Origin: Oceanisphaera psychrotolerans
Lineage (GTDB): Bacteria; Pseudomonadota; Gammaproteobacteria; Enterobacterales; Aeromonadaceae
NCBI RefSeq assembly: GCF_001870485.1
Contig: NZ_MDKE01000069.1
Coordinates: 1 to 64,000, forward strand
Length of the DNA stretch: 64,000 nt
Reading direction: 5' to 3'
This document shows positions 36,126-45,795 of the stretch, one piece after another; within the stretch, counting starts at the first letter, position 1; each line of letters opens with the position of its first letter. The translations under genes were made by a program, and so were the position numbers. A model generated the notes under the pieces. It searched no databases. It had not been told where the DNA came from and saw only the letters and a list, made by a program, of their open reading frames with translations.

Positions 36126-37160
36126 TCAAGTCGGTGAAATATCGCACCGCCGCAGAAAACGTTGCCACAACCGGGCGTGCTCCAGAGTCAGGGTGCGATA
36201 GCGACGATAGAGCCGGCTGTTCAGCCCCAGGCCGACCTGTTCACGATATTCATGCATTAATTCCTGCCGGTCTGGCGGTGGAGTGAGGGTGTGTTGCAGC
36301 AAGGGGGCCAGTTGCACAAACTGGCGATCTATCTGGCTGAAATAACGCTGAATACCTTCGATATAGTAGTGCTGCATGGCGTTACGTAGTCGCTCTGCCT
36401 GGACTTTTCCGCCCCGGCGGCAGTCAAACCCTTCCAGTTGTTGCAGAAACGCCAGGCTCATACCGAGATAGTGGGCAGCACTGTGCAGGGAGTAAAACAG
36501 CCGCCCGAGATAGTCATTGTGGTAAAGCCCACCCAGGGCCTGATTCAATTCTCTCGGGGTGAGAGGGGCATCCCCCTGGCTGTTGCCGGCCAGATCGTGC
36601 AGCTGCGCAAACAGTTCGAAAGCCGCGATGGTTTCCTGATAGCCGCTTTGCTGTTCAAATTTCAGGGGGCGCTGCCGGGGGCTGAGGGCAGCACGGATGT
36701 CGGGTTCACTGACCATCATGTTCCAGTGATAACCCGGTAACAGAGGCGCCTTTTGTGCGGCAATGTGCCGTAACCAGTCCGCGAGTGCCGGATCATCGGT
36801 ATCTGTCAGGCAACGCCGCATTCCTTGCTGAAACTGCAGGTGATATAACAGCTGGAGCGCGGCGGTCTGGCTTTTGCCGACCGGACCGTTGTGCTCGGCG
36901 ACCAGCTCTAGCAATCGGCACTGGCGGAGTTTGAGGGCGTCGAGTAGTCCGGAGTGAATACGTGGCTGTGCCTGTTGCAGTGTTCGCTGAGGAGGCAACG
37001 GCGGCAGGGCCGCCGCCGGACTCAAGGTTGGCGCTGTTACCTCCAGAACGTGAGCAACCCGTTTCAGGTAGGTCTGAAAATGCGCTTCCAGCTCATTCTG
37101 CGGGCTACATGCCGTCAACCAGAGGCAAGCCAGCCCGCCTGCGATGTTCCACCCGTTCAT
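36126..37160 (-). CDS. DUF3080 family lipoprotein
   Basis: The 344-residue protein has a short signal with lipobox WLTAC at residues 14-18, then a helical domain. Features include HAAHYLGMSLAFLQQLEGFDCRRGG-like sequence near residue 230 and RRYRTLTLEHARLWQRFLRRC at the end. It resembles DUF3080 proteins of marine gammaproteobacteria, of unknown function. Its start overlaps the end of mdtK by 56 bp, implying coupled expression. The family call is from recognition, not search. Confidence 0.75.
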   Translation of the reverse strand: MNGWNIAGGLACLWLTACSPQNELEAHFQTYLKRVAHVLEVTAPTLSPAAALPPLPPQRTLQQAQPRIHSGLLDALKLRQCRLLELVAEHNGPVGKSQTAALQLLYHLQFQQGMRRCLTDTDDPALADWLRHIAAQKAPLLPGYHWNMMVSEPDIRAALSPRQRPLKFEQQSGYQETIAAFELFAQLHDLAGNSQGDAPLTPRELNQALGGLYHNDYLGRLFYSLHSAAHYLGMSLAFLQQLEGFDCRRGGKVQAERLRNAMQHYYIEGIQRYFSQIDRQFVQLAPLLQHTLTPPPDRQELMHEYREQVGLGLNSRLYRRYRTLTLEHARLWQRFLRRCDISPT

Positions 37161-38493
37161 AAATAATCCGTAGTCGCCATATCAACATCAGTGCCGCTAC
37201 CGACAAGCCTATCAGAAAACCAATCCAGAAGCCGTGAGGGCCCATGGCCGGTACCAGCCAGTCGGTCAGGCCCAGTACCATGCCCGCAGGCAGTCCGCAC
37301 AGCCAGTAGGCGACCACCGTAATATAAAAAATGGCCTGGGTATCCTTATAGCCGCGCAAGGCGGCGGCGGTGATAACCTGGGCCGAGTCGGAGATCTGAT
37401 ACAGGGAGGCGAGCAGCAGCAGGCTGGCCGCCAGCTCCAGAACGGCGCTGTTGTCGGTATAGAGTGCCCCGATCCCGTGGCGTCCCAGTACGGTGGCCAG
37501 GGCCGTCATGATCGCCACCAGACAACCGAAAACAATGCCGACAATACCGATGGTCCGGGCTTGTACCGCCTTGTTTTCTCCCAGGCAGTGGCCCACCCGT
37601 ATGGTCACTGCCATGCCGAGGCTGAGGGGGATCATGAAAATCATGCTGGAGAAGTTGATGGCAATCTGGTGACCGGCGACCACTTCTGAACCCAGTGGGG
37701 CCAGCAACAGCGCCACGACGGTGAAGAGCGTCACTTCACAGAAAATCGCCATGGCAATGGGAAAGCCCAGTCGAAAAAGTCGGGATATCCGGGGCCAGTC
37801 GGGAGCACTCAAGTGGGCAAAAATGCTGAAACCCTGCAGCAGGGGTGAGCGACGGGTATAGATGACCATGGCCAGCAGCATGGCCCAGAACACCAGGGCG
37901 GAGGCATAGCCACAACCAACGCCACCCAGGGCCGGCAGCCCTAACTTGCCGTGGATCAGGATATAGTTGGCCGGAATGTTCACCGCCAGGCCGATAAAAC
38001 CGATCACCATGGTCGGCAGGGTATGAGACAGTCCTTCGCTGAAGTTACGCAACACCTGGTAGAGCGCATAGGCGGGCATGCCCCACAGAATACCGTGCAA
38101 ATAGCCGGTGGTTTTTTCTGCCAGCAACGGCTCCACGTCCATCCATTGCAGGGCCAGCGGCGAGAAATACAGTGCCAGCATGGCTGGCAGGGTAACCACT
38201 ATGGTAAGCCAGAATCCCTGATGGACGGCACCGGCGACTTCGCCATGGCGACGGGCACCGTTTAATTGCGATATGATGGGGGTCAACGCCATGATCACCC
38301 CCTGTACCAGCAGGATCAGCGGCAACCAGAAACTGGTGGCTACCGCTACCGCCGCCATGTCGGTGGCACTGACTTGACCGGCCATCACCGTATCGACAAA
38401 GCTCATGGTGGTCTGTGCTATCTGTGCCACCAGTATGGGGCCACAAAGCCGCAGTAAACGCGGGATTTCGGCTAGATAAGGCTTGAAGGCCAT
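37105..38493 (-). CDS. mdtK: MATE-family multidrug efflux transporter (MdtK/NorM)
   Basis: This 462-residue inner-membrane protein has 12 helices in two MATE halves: PILVAQIAQTTMSFVDTVMAGQVS (first) and GFPIAMAIFCEVTLFTVVALLLAPLGSEVVAGHQIAINFSS (second). NorM-type proteins export cationic drugs and fluoroquinolones by Na+ or H+ antiport. It is divergent from ribE, the same pairing as mdtK-ribE in E. coli, and overlaps the DUF3080 gene. Confidence 0.94.
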   Translation of the reverse strand: MAFKPYLAEIPRLLRLCGPILVAQIAQTTMSFVDTVMAGQVSATDMAAVAVATSFWLPLILLVQGVIMALTPIISQLNGARRHGEVAGAVHQGFWLTIVVTLPAMLALYFSPLALQWMDVEPLLAEKTTGYLHGILWGMPAYALYQVLRNFSEGLSHTLPTMVIGFIGLAVNIPANYILIHGKLGLPALGGVGCGYASALVFWAMLLAMVIYTRRSPLLQGFSIFAHLSAPDWPRISRLFRLGFPIAMAIFCEVTLFTVVALLLAPLGSEVVAGHQIAINFSSMIFMIPLSLGMAVTIRVGHCLGENKAVQARTIGIVGIVFGCLVAIMTALATVLGRHGIGALYTDNSAVLELAASLLLLASLYQISDSAQVITAAALRGYKDTQAIFYITVVAYWLCGLPAGMVLGLTDWLVPAMGPHGFWIGFLIGLSVAALMLIWRLRIIYERVEHRRRAGLPLVDGM

Positions 38494-38653
38494 TGGGTTC
38501 TCGCTTGCAGTAGAAGGACTACGTGGCCGACATCAAGGCACGGCGCTCGATGAGTAGTGGAAACACAGGGTAAATCGGCAATGTTTGGGGAATATAGCCT
38601 TGATGAGGGCATTTTCCCACTATCTTCAACTGACTTTTTAGATGGAAAGACTC

Positions 38654-39259
38654 ATGTTCACCGGAATAGTACAAGGGCAGGGTACCCTGCTCGAGATCAG
38701 GGATAAAAACGACTTCCGCACGCATTTCGTTCAAATGCCGGAAGCCATGCTGCCGGGGCTGGAACTGGGCGCCTCGGTGGCGCACAACGGCTGCTGCCTG
38801 ACGGTGACCGCCATCGAGGGCGACAGGGTAAGTTTTGATTTGATGCAGGAAACATTGCGGGTCACCAACCTTGGCCGGTTACGGCCAGGTGACAAGGTCA
38901 ATCTGGAACGGGCCGCGCGCTTTGGCGACGAGATAGGTGGTCATGCCATGTCGGGCCATATCATGGCCCAGAGCGAGCTGCTTGAGCTACAGGTTACCGA
39001 TACCAACACCACCCTGTGGTTTGCGCTACCGGAGGCATTGGCCAAATACGTGTTTACCAAGGGTTATATTGGCATCGACGGGATCAGCCTGACTCTGGGA
39101 GAGGTGCGTAGCGATCGTTTTGCGGTGCACCTTATCCCCGAAACCCTGGCGCGAACCAACCTGGGCCAAATTGTGGCCGGCACCTGGGTGAACATCGAAA
39201 TCGATCCGCAGACTCAGGCTATTGTTGATACGGTAGAGCGTGTGATGGCAACACGCTAA
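38654..39259 (+). CDS. ribE: Riboflavin synthase, alpha subunit
   Basis: Riboflavin synthase dismutates two lumazine molecules to riboflavin. The 201-residue protein begins MFTGIVQGQGTLLEI and has two lumazine-binding repeats: the first with GCCLTVTAIEGDRVSFDLMQETLRVTNLG, the second with GHAMSGHIMAQSEL and GISLTLGEVRSDRFAVHLIPETLARTNLG. The ATG at 38654 is preceded by GGAAAGA. No FMN riboswitch was recognised in 38494-38653. The gene name follows E. coli; some annotations use ribC. Confidence 0.95.
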   Translation: MFTGIVQGQGTLLEIRDKNDFRTHFVQMPEAMLPGLELGASVAHNGCCLTVTAIEGDRVSFDLMQETLRVTNLGRLRPGDKVNLERAARFGDEIGGHAMSGHIMAQSELLELQVTDTNTTLWFALPEALAKYVFTKGYIGIDGISLTLGEVRSDRFAVHLIPETLARTNLGQIVAGTWVNIEIDPQTQAIVDTVERVMATR

Positions 39260-39260
39260 T

Positions 39261-39286
39261 ATTATGCCAACATACAAGGTGTTGGT
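39261..39286. repeat. Short dispersed repeat, copy 2
   Basis: ATTATGCCAACATACAAGGTGTTG pairs CCAACA with TGTTGG and matches 35741-35764 with two differences. It lies directly after the ribE stop and could work as a weak 3'-end hairpin. Confidence 0.4.
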
Positions 39287-39301
39287 TTAACAGAAACCTG
39301 A

Positions 39302-39505
39302 TTAGAAATACTGCTCATCATCCGCATCGACGCTCAACTCGACACTGTCGCTTTGTTCATTACGTTTGACAACAATATGCATGGCGTTGCAACACGCCAT
39401 GCAGTCTTCGTAATAGTCCTGATCGCCTTCTGATGCATCCACCGCGATGCGAGTATGATGACCACAGTGAGGGCACAGGATATTTTGCTCAAAATAGTCT
39501 CGCAT
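39302..39505 (-). CDS. CPXCG motif-containing cysteine-rich protein
   Basis: The 67-residue protein begins MRDYFEQNILCPHCGHHTRIAVD and contains EDCMACCNAMHIVV, giving the zinc-ribbon-like CPxCG...CxxC pattern, with an acidic tail. This small family is common in gammaproteobacteria and uncharacterised. It is convergent with ribE and 27 bp downstream of the SDR gene on the same strand. Confidence 0.9.
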   Translation of the reverse strand: MRDYFEQNILCPHCGHHTRIAVDASEGDQDYYEDCMACCNAMHIVVKRNEQSDSVELSVDADDEQYF

Positions 39506-39532
39506 CGGGTTGTTCCTTATGTTGGTGTCGAC

Positions 39533-40279
39533 TCAGGCTTCGGGTAACCCACGGCTGGAGCGTCCACCGTCCAGGGCGATGATCTGCCCGGTCAGGTAAC
39601 GGGGGCCCGCCAGCAGGAAGGCGGCCGTTTCGGCGATTTCCCGAGGCTGTCCCAAGCGGCCCATGGGAATCGAGTTCAATACCTGCTGTTTTTGCTGTTC
39701 GGTCAAGCTGTGTTCCGGCCAGATAATGGCGCCGGGAGAGATACCATTCACCCTCACCAGGGGGGCCAGTTCTTCGGCCAGTCCCCGGGTCAGGGTAGCC
39801 AGACCATTCTTTGCCATGCTGTACAGCAGATGTTGTTTCAATCCTTTTTCGGCATGAATATCCACCATATTAATGATGGAGCCCCGGCTGTCCCTCAATG
39901 CCGGAGCCAGTGCCTGACTCAGAAAATAGGGTGCGGCGGCATTGGTGGCGGCCAGCTCTTGCCACTGCGCAGGAGAAGCGTTGCCGAATGGCGTGGCATA
40001 AAAACTGGACGCATTGTTGATCAGGCCATCGAGGCGACCAAAGCAGGCAACGGCCTTATCGGCCATGCCGTTCAATTCATCCAGACGGGTCAGATCCTGA
40101 CATAACAGACGGACACTGTCCGGGCGGGCGGCATTCAGTTCCTGCTGCAGGGCGGTAACCGCGGCTTCGCTGCGGTGATAATGAAGGACAAGCCGATAGC
40201 CCTCTTGATGCAGGTAGCGACTTAATTCGGCACCAATACGCTTGGCGGCTCCGGTGATCAATACCACGGGTTGCGGCAT
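39533..40279 (-). CDS. Short-chain dehydrogenase, pteridine reductase-like
   Basis: The 248-residue SDR has the NADPH motif TGAAKRIGAELSRYLH with Arg in the TGxxxRxG loop, as in pteridine reductases and FolM. It also has LINNASSFY, the catalytic YSMAKN and VNGISPGAI. It probably reduces dihydropterins or related substrates. It is followed by the CPXCG gene and preceded by a kinase-family gene with an 8-bp gap. Confidence 0.82.
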   Translation of the reverse strand: MPQPVVLITGAAKRIGAELSRYLHQEGYRLVLHYHRSEAAVTALQQELNAARPDSVRLLCQDLTRLDELNGMADKAVACFGRLDGLINNASSFYATPFGNASPAQWQELAATNAAAPYFLSQALAPALRDSRGSIINMVDIHAEKGLKQHLLYSMAKNGLATLTRGLAEELAPLVRVNGISPGAIIWPEHSLTEQQKQQVLNSIPMGRLGQPREIAETAAFLLAGPRYLTGQIIALDGGRSSRGLPEA

Positions 40280-40287
40280 GGGGTCTC

Positions 40288-41151
40288 CTAACTGGCAATA
40301 ATACGATACAAGCTGTCTTTGGCCTGCTCGAAATAGGGTTCGCCAAAATGATTGACGTGATTGAGCAGGTGATAAAGGTTGTAAATGTCACGCCGTTCGG
40401 CGTAGCCCTCTTCCAGAGGCCAGACCGCATTGTAACCCTGATAGAACACACGGGGAAACTGACCAAACAGTTCGGTCATGGCAATATCGGTTTCTCTGTC
40501 ACCAAAGTAGCAGGCCGGGTCAAATATCACCCCCATGTGCTTACAAAACGCGACATTACCCCGCCAGAGATCACCGTGCAACAGTGAGGCGCGGGGCTGA
40601 TGATTAATCAGATGCTGCTTGATACCCCCGATCACCTCTTCGATATCACCAAAACGGATGTCCTTTTCTTCCAGCAGCTTCAGTTGCCAGCCGATGCGCT
40701 GTTCGGCAAAGAAGGTCGACCATTTTTTGTGCCAGGCATTGGGCTGTACCGACAGCCCGAGAAAGTTGTCTTCATCCCAGCCGTACATCGGTTGATCATG
40801 GCTCTGATGCAGATGAGCCAGTTGGCGACCCAGCATGTACCAGTCCTGCTCATCGGCCTCGTCAAACGACAGGTACTCCAGAACCAGAAAACTGCTGGTG
40901 GGGGTAGTGCCACAACAAATGGGCTTGGGAGTCACCAGCGTCTGACTACGCTGCAGATGGTCCAGGCTGGTCCATTCGCTGCTGAACATATCCACCCGCG
41001 CCTTGTCATTCAGTTTGACGAAGTAGTTTTTCTGGCCATCCGAAAGAGCAAATGCCTGGTTTATCTCACCACCCGGCAGCGGTTTTTTTTCATTGATCGT
41101 AAAGTCTCTGCCGGTTGCCTGTGAAATCTGATGGGCGATTACATGCCACAT
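40288..41151 (-). CDS. Fructosamine kinase family protein (YniA-like)
   Basis: The 287-residue product (ATG 41151, with GGAGG just upstream) has an aminoglycoside-phosphotransferase fold: catalytic loop SLLHGDLWRGNVAF, metal-binding IFDPACYFGDRETDIAMTELFG, and N-terminal PGGEINQAFAL with YFVKLN lysine. Family members phosphorylate ketosamines or ribulosamines for protein deglycation. It is divergent from thrS. Confidence 0.88.
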   Translation of the reverse strand: MWHVIAHQISQATGRDFTINEKKPLPGGEINQAFALSDGQKNYFVKLNDKARVDMFSSEWTSLDHLQRSQTLVTPKPICCGTTPTSSFLVLEYLSFDEADEQDWYMLGRQLAHLHQSHDQPMYGWDEDNFLGLSVQPNAWHKKWSTFFAEQRIGWQLKLLEEKDIRFGDIEEVIGGIKQHLINHQPRASLLHGDLWRGNVAFCKHMGVIFDPACYFGDRETDIAMTELFGQFPRVFYQGYNAVWPLEEGYAERRDIYNLYHLLNHVNHFGEPYFEQAKDSLYRIIAS

Positions 41152-41434
41152 AGCGCCTCCGCTAAGTCTTGGTTTGAGCACAGTATAGGCCATGAGATTG
41201 CCGACAAAACCCCATCAAGATCAAAAACGACGTCCCCAACATCGATAAACAAACCACGAACCGGACATCATTGATGGCGCGATGGGAGAGGGGTGGTCAA
41301 GGCTCCTGCACCCGCTGTCTAATCATGGGCCGCCCATGGCAGGAAAAGGGCAATTCTGGTAAAGTCTTTCGCTCTCAACCTGTGCCGCCGGGTAGCACCA
41401 GAGGCGTGCCAGACTGGCAAGGTAAGTCAGATGG

Positions 41435-41464
41435 TTGACGCAGCCATGAAGCTTTTCATTATAT
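41435..41464 (+). promoter_or_regulatory. Candidate thrS-infC operon promoter
   Basis: TTGACG at 41435-41440 and TTATAT at 41459-41464 are 18 bp apart (CATTAT at 16 bp is an alternative). It lies 64 bp before the thrS ATG, leaving room for a leader. The rest of 41152-41434 holds no gene. Confidence 0.5.
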
Positions 41465-41527
41465 TAGGTTCATTTTCATGCATTACATGTGCGCTTTGGT
41501 AGGGTGCACCACTGTTAAGGACATTTC

Positions 41528-43462
41528 ATGCCGACAATTACTCTTCCCGATGGCAGCCAACGCCATTTCGAACAGGCCGTTTCCGTACTGGACGTGGCTC
41601 AGGATATCGGTCCCGGACTGGCCAAGGCCTGTATCGCCGGCCGTATCGATGGTCAGCTGGTCGATGCCTGCGAGCTGATCACGCAGGATGCCAAACTGGC
41701 CATCATCACCGCCAAGGATCAGGACGGTCTCGAGATCATCCGCCATTCCTGTGCTCACCTGCTGGGTCATGCCATCAAGCAGCTGTGGCCCCAGACCAAG
41801 ATGGCGATAGGACCGGTCATCGACAACGGTTTCTATTACGACATCGATCTCGACCATGTGCTGACCGAAGAAGACATCAGCAAGCTGGAAGCCCGGATGC
41901 TGGAGCTGGCCAAGACCGAATACCCGGTCATCAAGAAAAAGGTCAGCTGGCAGGAAGCTCGGGACACCTTTGCCCAGCGGCATGAACCCTACAAGATAGA
42001 AATTCTGGATCAGAACGTTAGCCAGGAAGACAGACCCGGTCTCTATCACCACGAAGAATATATCGACATGTGTCGTGGCCCGCACGTGCCCAACATGCGT
42101 TTCTGTCAGCATTTCAAGCTACAGAAAGTCTCCGGTGCCTACTGGCGTGGTGATGCCAAGAACAAGATGCTGCAGCGCGTCTACGGCACCGCCTGGGCCG
42201 ACAAGAAGGCGCTCAAGGGCTATCTGCTGCAGCTGGAAGAAGCGGCCAAGCGCGATCACCGCAAGATCGGCAAGCAGCTCGACCTCTATCATATGCAGGA
42301 AGAAGCGCCGGGCATGGTGTTCTGGCACAACGACGGCTGGACCATCTTCCGGGAACTGGAACAGTTCGTGCGCGACAAGTTGCGCGAGTACCAGTACGAG
42401 GAAGTGAAGGGCCCCTTCATGATGGACCGGGTGCTGTGGGAAAAATCCGGCCACTGGGACAAATATGCCGAAAACATGTTTACCACCCATTCCGAGAACC
42501 GGGACTACGCCATCAAGCCGATGAACTGTCCGGGCCACGTGCAGATCTTCAATCAGGGACTGAAATCCTACCGGGATCTGCCGCTGCGCATGGCGGAATT
42601 CGGCTGCTGCCACCGCAACGAGCCGAGCGGTGCCCTGCACGGCCTGATGCGGGTTCGGGGCTTTACCCAGGATGATGCGCATATCTTCTGTACCGAAGCG
42701 CAGATCCAGCAAGAAGTCTCTGCCTGTATCCAGATGGTGTATGACACCTACGAAACCTTCGGTTTCAACAACATCGCGGTCAAACTCTCGACCCGCCCCG
42801 AGCAGCGCATCGGCAGTGACGAGGTTTGGGATCAGGCCGAACTGGCTCTGGAGCAGGCGCTCAAGGCCGCCGGTATCGACTACGATCTGCAGCCGGGCGA
42901 GGGCGCCTTCTACGGCCCAAAAATCGAATTCACTCTGCACGACTGTCTGAACCGGGCCTGGCAGTGCGGTACCGTTCAGCTCGACTTCGCACTTCCGGGT
43001 CGCCTGGGGGCCAGTTATGTGGGTGAAGACAACGAACGCCATGTACCGGTGATGATTCACCGTGCTATTCTCGGCTCCATCGAGCGCTTTATCGGTATCC
43101 TGATTGAAGAGTACGCCGGTCTGTTCCCGACCTGGCTGGCCCCGAATCAGGTAGTGGTGCTCAATATTACCGATAATCAGGCCGATTACGCCCTCAATCT
43201 GGCTAACAGTCTGAATAATGTTGGCATTCGGGCCAAAGCGGACTTGAGAAATGAGAAGATAGGCTTTAAAATCCGCGAGCATACTCTGAAGCGGGTACCT
43301 TTCATGCTGGTTTGCGGCGATAAAGAAGTCGAAGCCGGCAAAGTAGCGGTTCGTACCCGGAAAGGACAGGATCTCGGCGTCTTCGATGTAGAAGAGCTGA
43401 CAAAGCTGATACAGCAGGAGATCCTTACTCGCGGTAAGAAAACAGTGGAGGATAGGTTATAA
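41528..43462 (+). CDS. thrS: Threonine--tRNA ligase
   Basis: ThrRS charges tRNA-Thr and edits mis-charged Ser-tRNA. The 644 residues hold an N-terminal TGS domain ([18 protein letters not shown]), editing domain with [16 protein letters not shown] and [15 protein letters not shown], the class II core ([40 protein letters not shown]) and anticodon domain from about 540. It overlaps the infC start and heads the translation operon. In E. coli it binds its own leader; a similar operator was not verified here. Confidence 0.97.
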   Translation: MPTITLPDGSQRHFEQAVSVLDVAQDIGPGLAKACIAGRIDGQLVDACELITQDAKLAIITAKDQDGLEIIRHSCAHLLGHAIKQLWPQTKMAIGPVIDNGFYYDIDLDHVLTEEDISKLEARMLELAKTEYPVIKKKVSWQEARDTFAQRHEPYKIEILDQNVSQEDRPGLYHHEEYIDMCRGPHVPNMRFCQHFKLQKVSGAYWRGDAKNKMLQRVYGTAWADKKALKGYLLQLEEAAKRDHRKIGKQLDLYHMQEEAPGMVFWHNDGWTIFRELEQFVRDKLREYQYEEVKGPFMMDRVLWEKSGHWDKYAENMFTTHSENRDYAIKPMNCPGHVQIFNQGLKSYRDLPLRMAEFGCCHRNEPSGALHGLMRVRGFTQDDAHIFCTEAQIQQEVSACIQMVYDTYETFGFNNIAVKLSTRPEQRIGSDEVWDQAELALEQALKAAGIDYDLQPGEGAFYGPKIEFTLHDCLNRAWQCGTVQLDFALPGRLGASYVGEDNERHVPVMIHRAILGSIERFIGILIEEYAGLFPTWLAPNQVVVLNITDNQADYALNLANSLNNVGIRAKADLRNEKIGFKIREHTLKRVPFMLVCGDKEVEAGKVAVRTRKGQDLGVFDVEELTKLIQQEILTRGKKTVEDRL

Positions 43463-44001
43463 AAGGCGCTAAAAAAGGGAGCAAACCAGCTCCTCGCAAT
43501 CGACTGAATGAAGAAATCCGACTGAAAGAAGTCCGTCTGGTCGGCCTGGAAGGCGAGCCCATGGGCGTCGTATCCATTACCGAGGCTCTTGAAGCCGCCG
43601 CCGGCGCAGGTGTAGACCTGGTGGAAATCAGTCCCAATGCCGAGCCGCCCGTCTGCCGTCTTATGGACTACGGCAAGTTCCTCTACGAGAAGAGCAAGGC
43701 GACCAAGGAACAAAAGAAAAAGCAGAAACAAGTCCAGGTCAAGGAAATCAAGTTCCGACCCGGCACCGATGATGGCGACTACCAGGTAAAACTACGCAAC
43801 CTGGTTCGCTTTTTAGAAGAGGGCAACAAAGCCAAGGTCACGCTGCGTTTTCGCGGTCGTGAAATGGCGCATCAGGAGCTCGGCTTCGATTTGCTCAACC
43901 GTATCAAAACGGATCTGGACGAATTGGCCGTGGTCGAAGCCTTTCCCAAGCTGGAAGGGCGTCAGGCTGTCATGGTGCTTGCCCCGAAGAAAAAACAGTA
44001 A
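43459..44001 (+). CDS. infC: Translation initiation factor IF-3 (AUA start codon)
   Basis: IF-3 binds the 30S subunit and discriminates against non-AUG starts. The 180-residue product, identical in length to E. coli IF-3, starts with ATA at 43459-43461 followed by [25 protein letters not shown] lies seven bases before. The ATA overlaps the thrS stop (ATAA). A later in-frame ATG at 43561 would lose 34 conserved residues. Motifs [26 protein letters not shown] and [18 protein letters not shown] are clear. Rare AUN starts allow IF-3 to repress its own translation. Confidence 0.95.
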   Translation: MKGAKKGSKPAPRNRLNEEIRLKEVRLVGLEGEPMGVVSITEALEAAAGAGVDLVEISPNAEPPVCRLMDYGKFLYEKSKATKEQKKKQKQVQVKEIKFRPGTDDGDYQVKLRNLVRFLEEGNKAKVTLRFRGREMAHQELGFDLLNRIKTDLDELAVVEAFPKLEGRQAVMVLAPKKKQ

Positions 44002-44013
44002 GGCCCTGCAAGT

Positions 44014-44036
44014 AGCCGGGTAATTTCTACCCGGCT
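44014..44036 (+). promoter_or_regulatory. Hairpin in the infC-rpmI leader (possible L20 control region)
   Basis: AGCCGGGTA, loop ATTTC and TACCCGGCT form a perfect 9-bp stem 40 bp before rpmI. There is no following T-tract. In enterobacteria, L20 represses rpmI-rplT through structured RNA in this interval; whether this hairpin plays that role is inferred from position only. Confidence 0.4.
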
Positions 44037-44075
44037 CGCCTTGCTGTTTGTTGTTATTAACAATGCGGAGTTTTT

Positions 44076-44270
44076 ATGCCGAAAATGAAATCGAACAAAG
44101 GTGCTGCAAAGCGCTTTAAAAAGACCGCCAGTGGTTTTAAGCGCAAGCAATCCCACCTGCGTCACATCCTCACCAAGAAAAGCACCAAGCGTAAGCGTCA
44201 GCTGCGCGGTAAGTGTCTGGTAGCGGCGTCTGACGTTGCCCAGATCAAATCCATGTTGCCGACTGCTTAA
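44076..44270 (+). CDS. rpmI: 50S ribosomal protein L35
   Basis: The 64-residue basic protein ([24 protein letters not shown]..., [17 protein letters not shown]) is the usual L35. It sits between infC and rplT with a 14-bp gap to rplT, and GCGGAG precedes the start. Confidence 0.97.
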   Translation: MPKMKSNKGAAKRFKKTASGFKRKQSHLRHILTKKSTKRKRQLRGKCLVAASDVAQIKSMLPTA

Positions 44271-44284
44271 GAGGATAGTGAACA

Positions 44285-44641
44285 ATGCCAAGAGTTAAAC
44301 GTGGTGTAACTGCACGCGCTCGTCACAAGAAAGTACTGAAACAGGCCAAAGGTTATTATGGTGCCCGTTCACGCGTTTATCGCGTAGCGGTACAGGCAGT
44401 AACCAAAGCCGGTCAATATGCCTATCGTGACCGTCGTCAGAAAAAACGTCAGTTCCGTCAGCTGTGGATTGCGCGTATCAACGCAGCAAGCCGTCAGAAT
44501 GGTCTGTCATACAGCCGCTTCATCAATGGCCTGAAAAAAGCCTCTGTTGAAATCGATCGCAAGATCCTGGCTGACATCGCCGTACACGACAAGACCACCT
44601 TCACTGCTTTGGTTGCCAAAGCGAAAGAAGCCCTGGTTTAA
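44285..44641 (+). CDS. rplT: 50S ribosomal protein L20
   Basis: The 118-residue protein ([30 protein letters not shown]..., [27 protein letters not shown]) is a standard L20, a 23S-binding assembly protein and translational repressor of rpmI-rplT. GAGGATAGTGAACA precedes it. A terminator/attenuator follows before pheS. Confidence 0.98.
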   Translation: MPRVKRGVTARARHKKVLKQAKGYYGARSRVYRVAVQAVTKAGQYAYRDRRQKKRQFRQLWIARINAASRQNGLSYSRFINGLKKASVEIDRKILADIAVHDKTTFTALVAKAKEALV

Positions 44642-44659
44642 GTCGCTCAGACGATAAAT

Positions 44660-45780
<1,121 letters not shown>

Positions 45781-45795
45781 GCGGCAGGAGCAATA

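Noticed and set aside
38494-38653. FMN riboswitch upstream of ribE
   Set aside because: The space is short and I could not find the conserved RFN sequence blocks.
43561-44001. infC start at ATG 43561
   Set aside because: It would remove 34 conserved IF-3 residues that are encoded in frame after a well-placed GGAGG and ATA.
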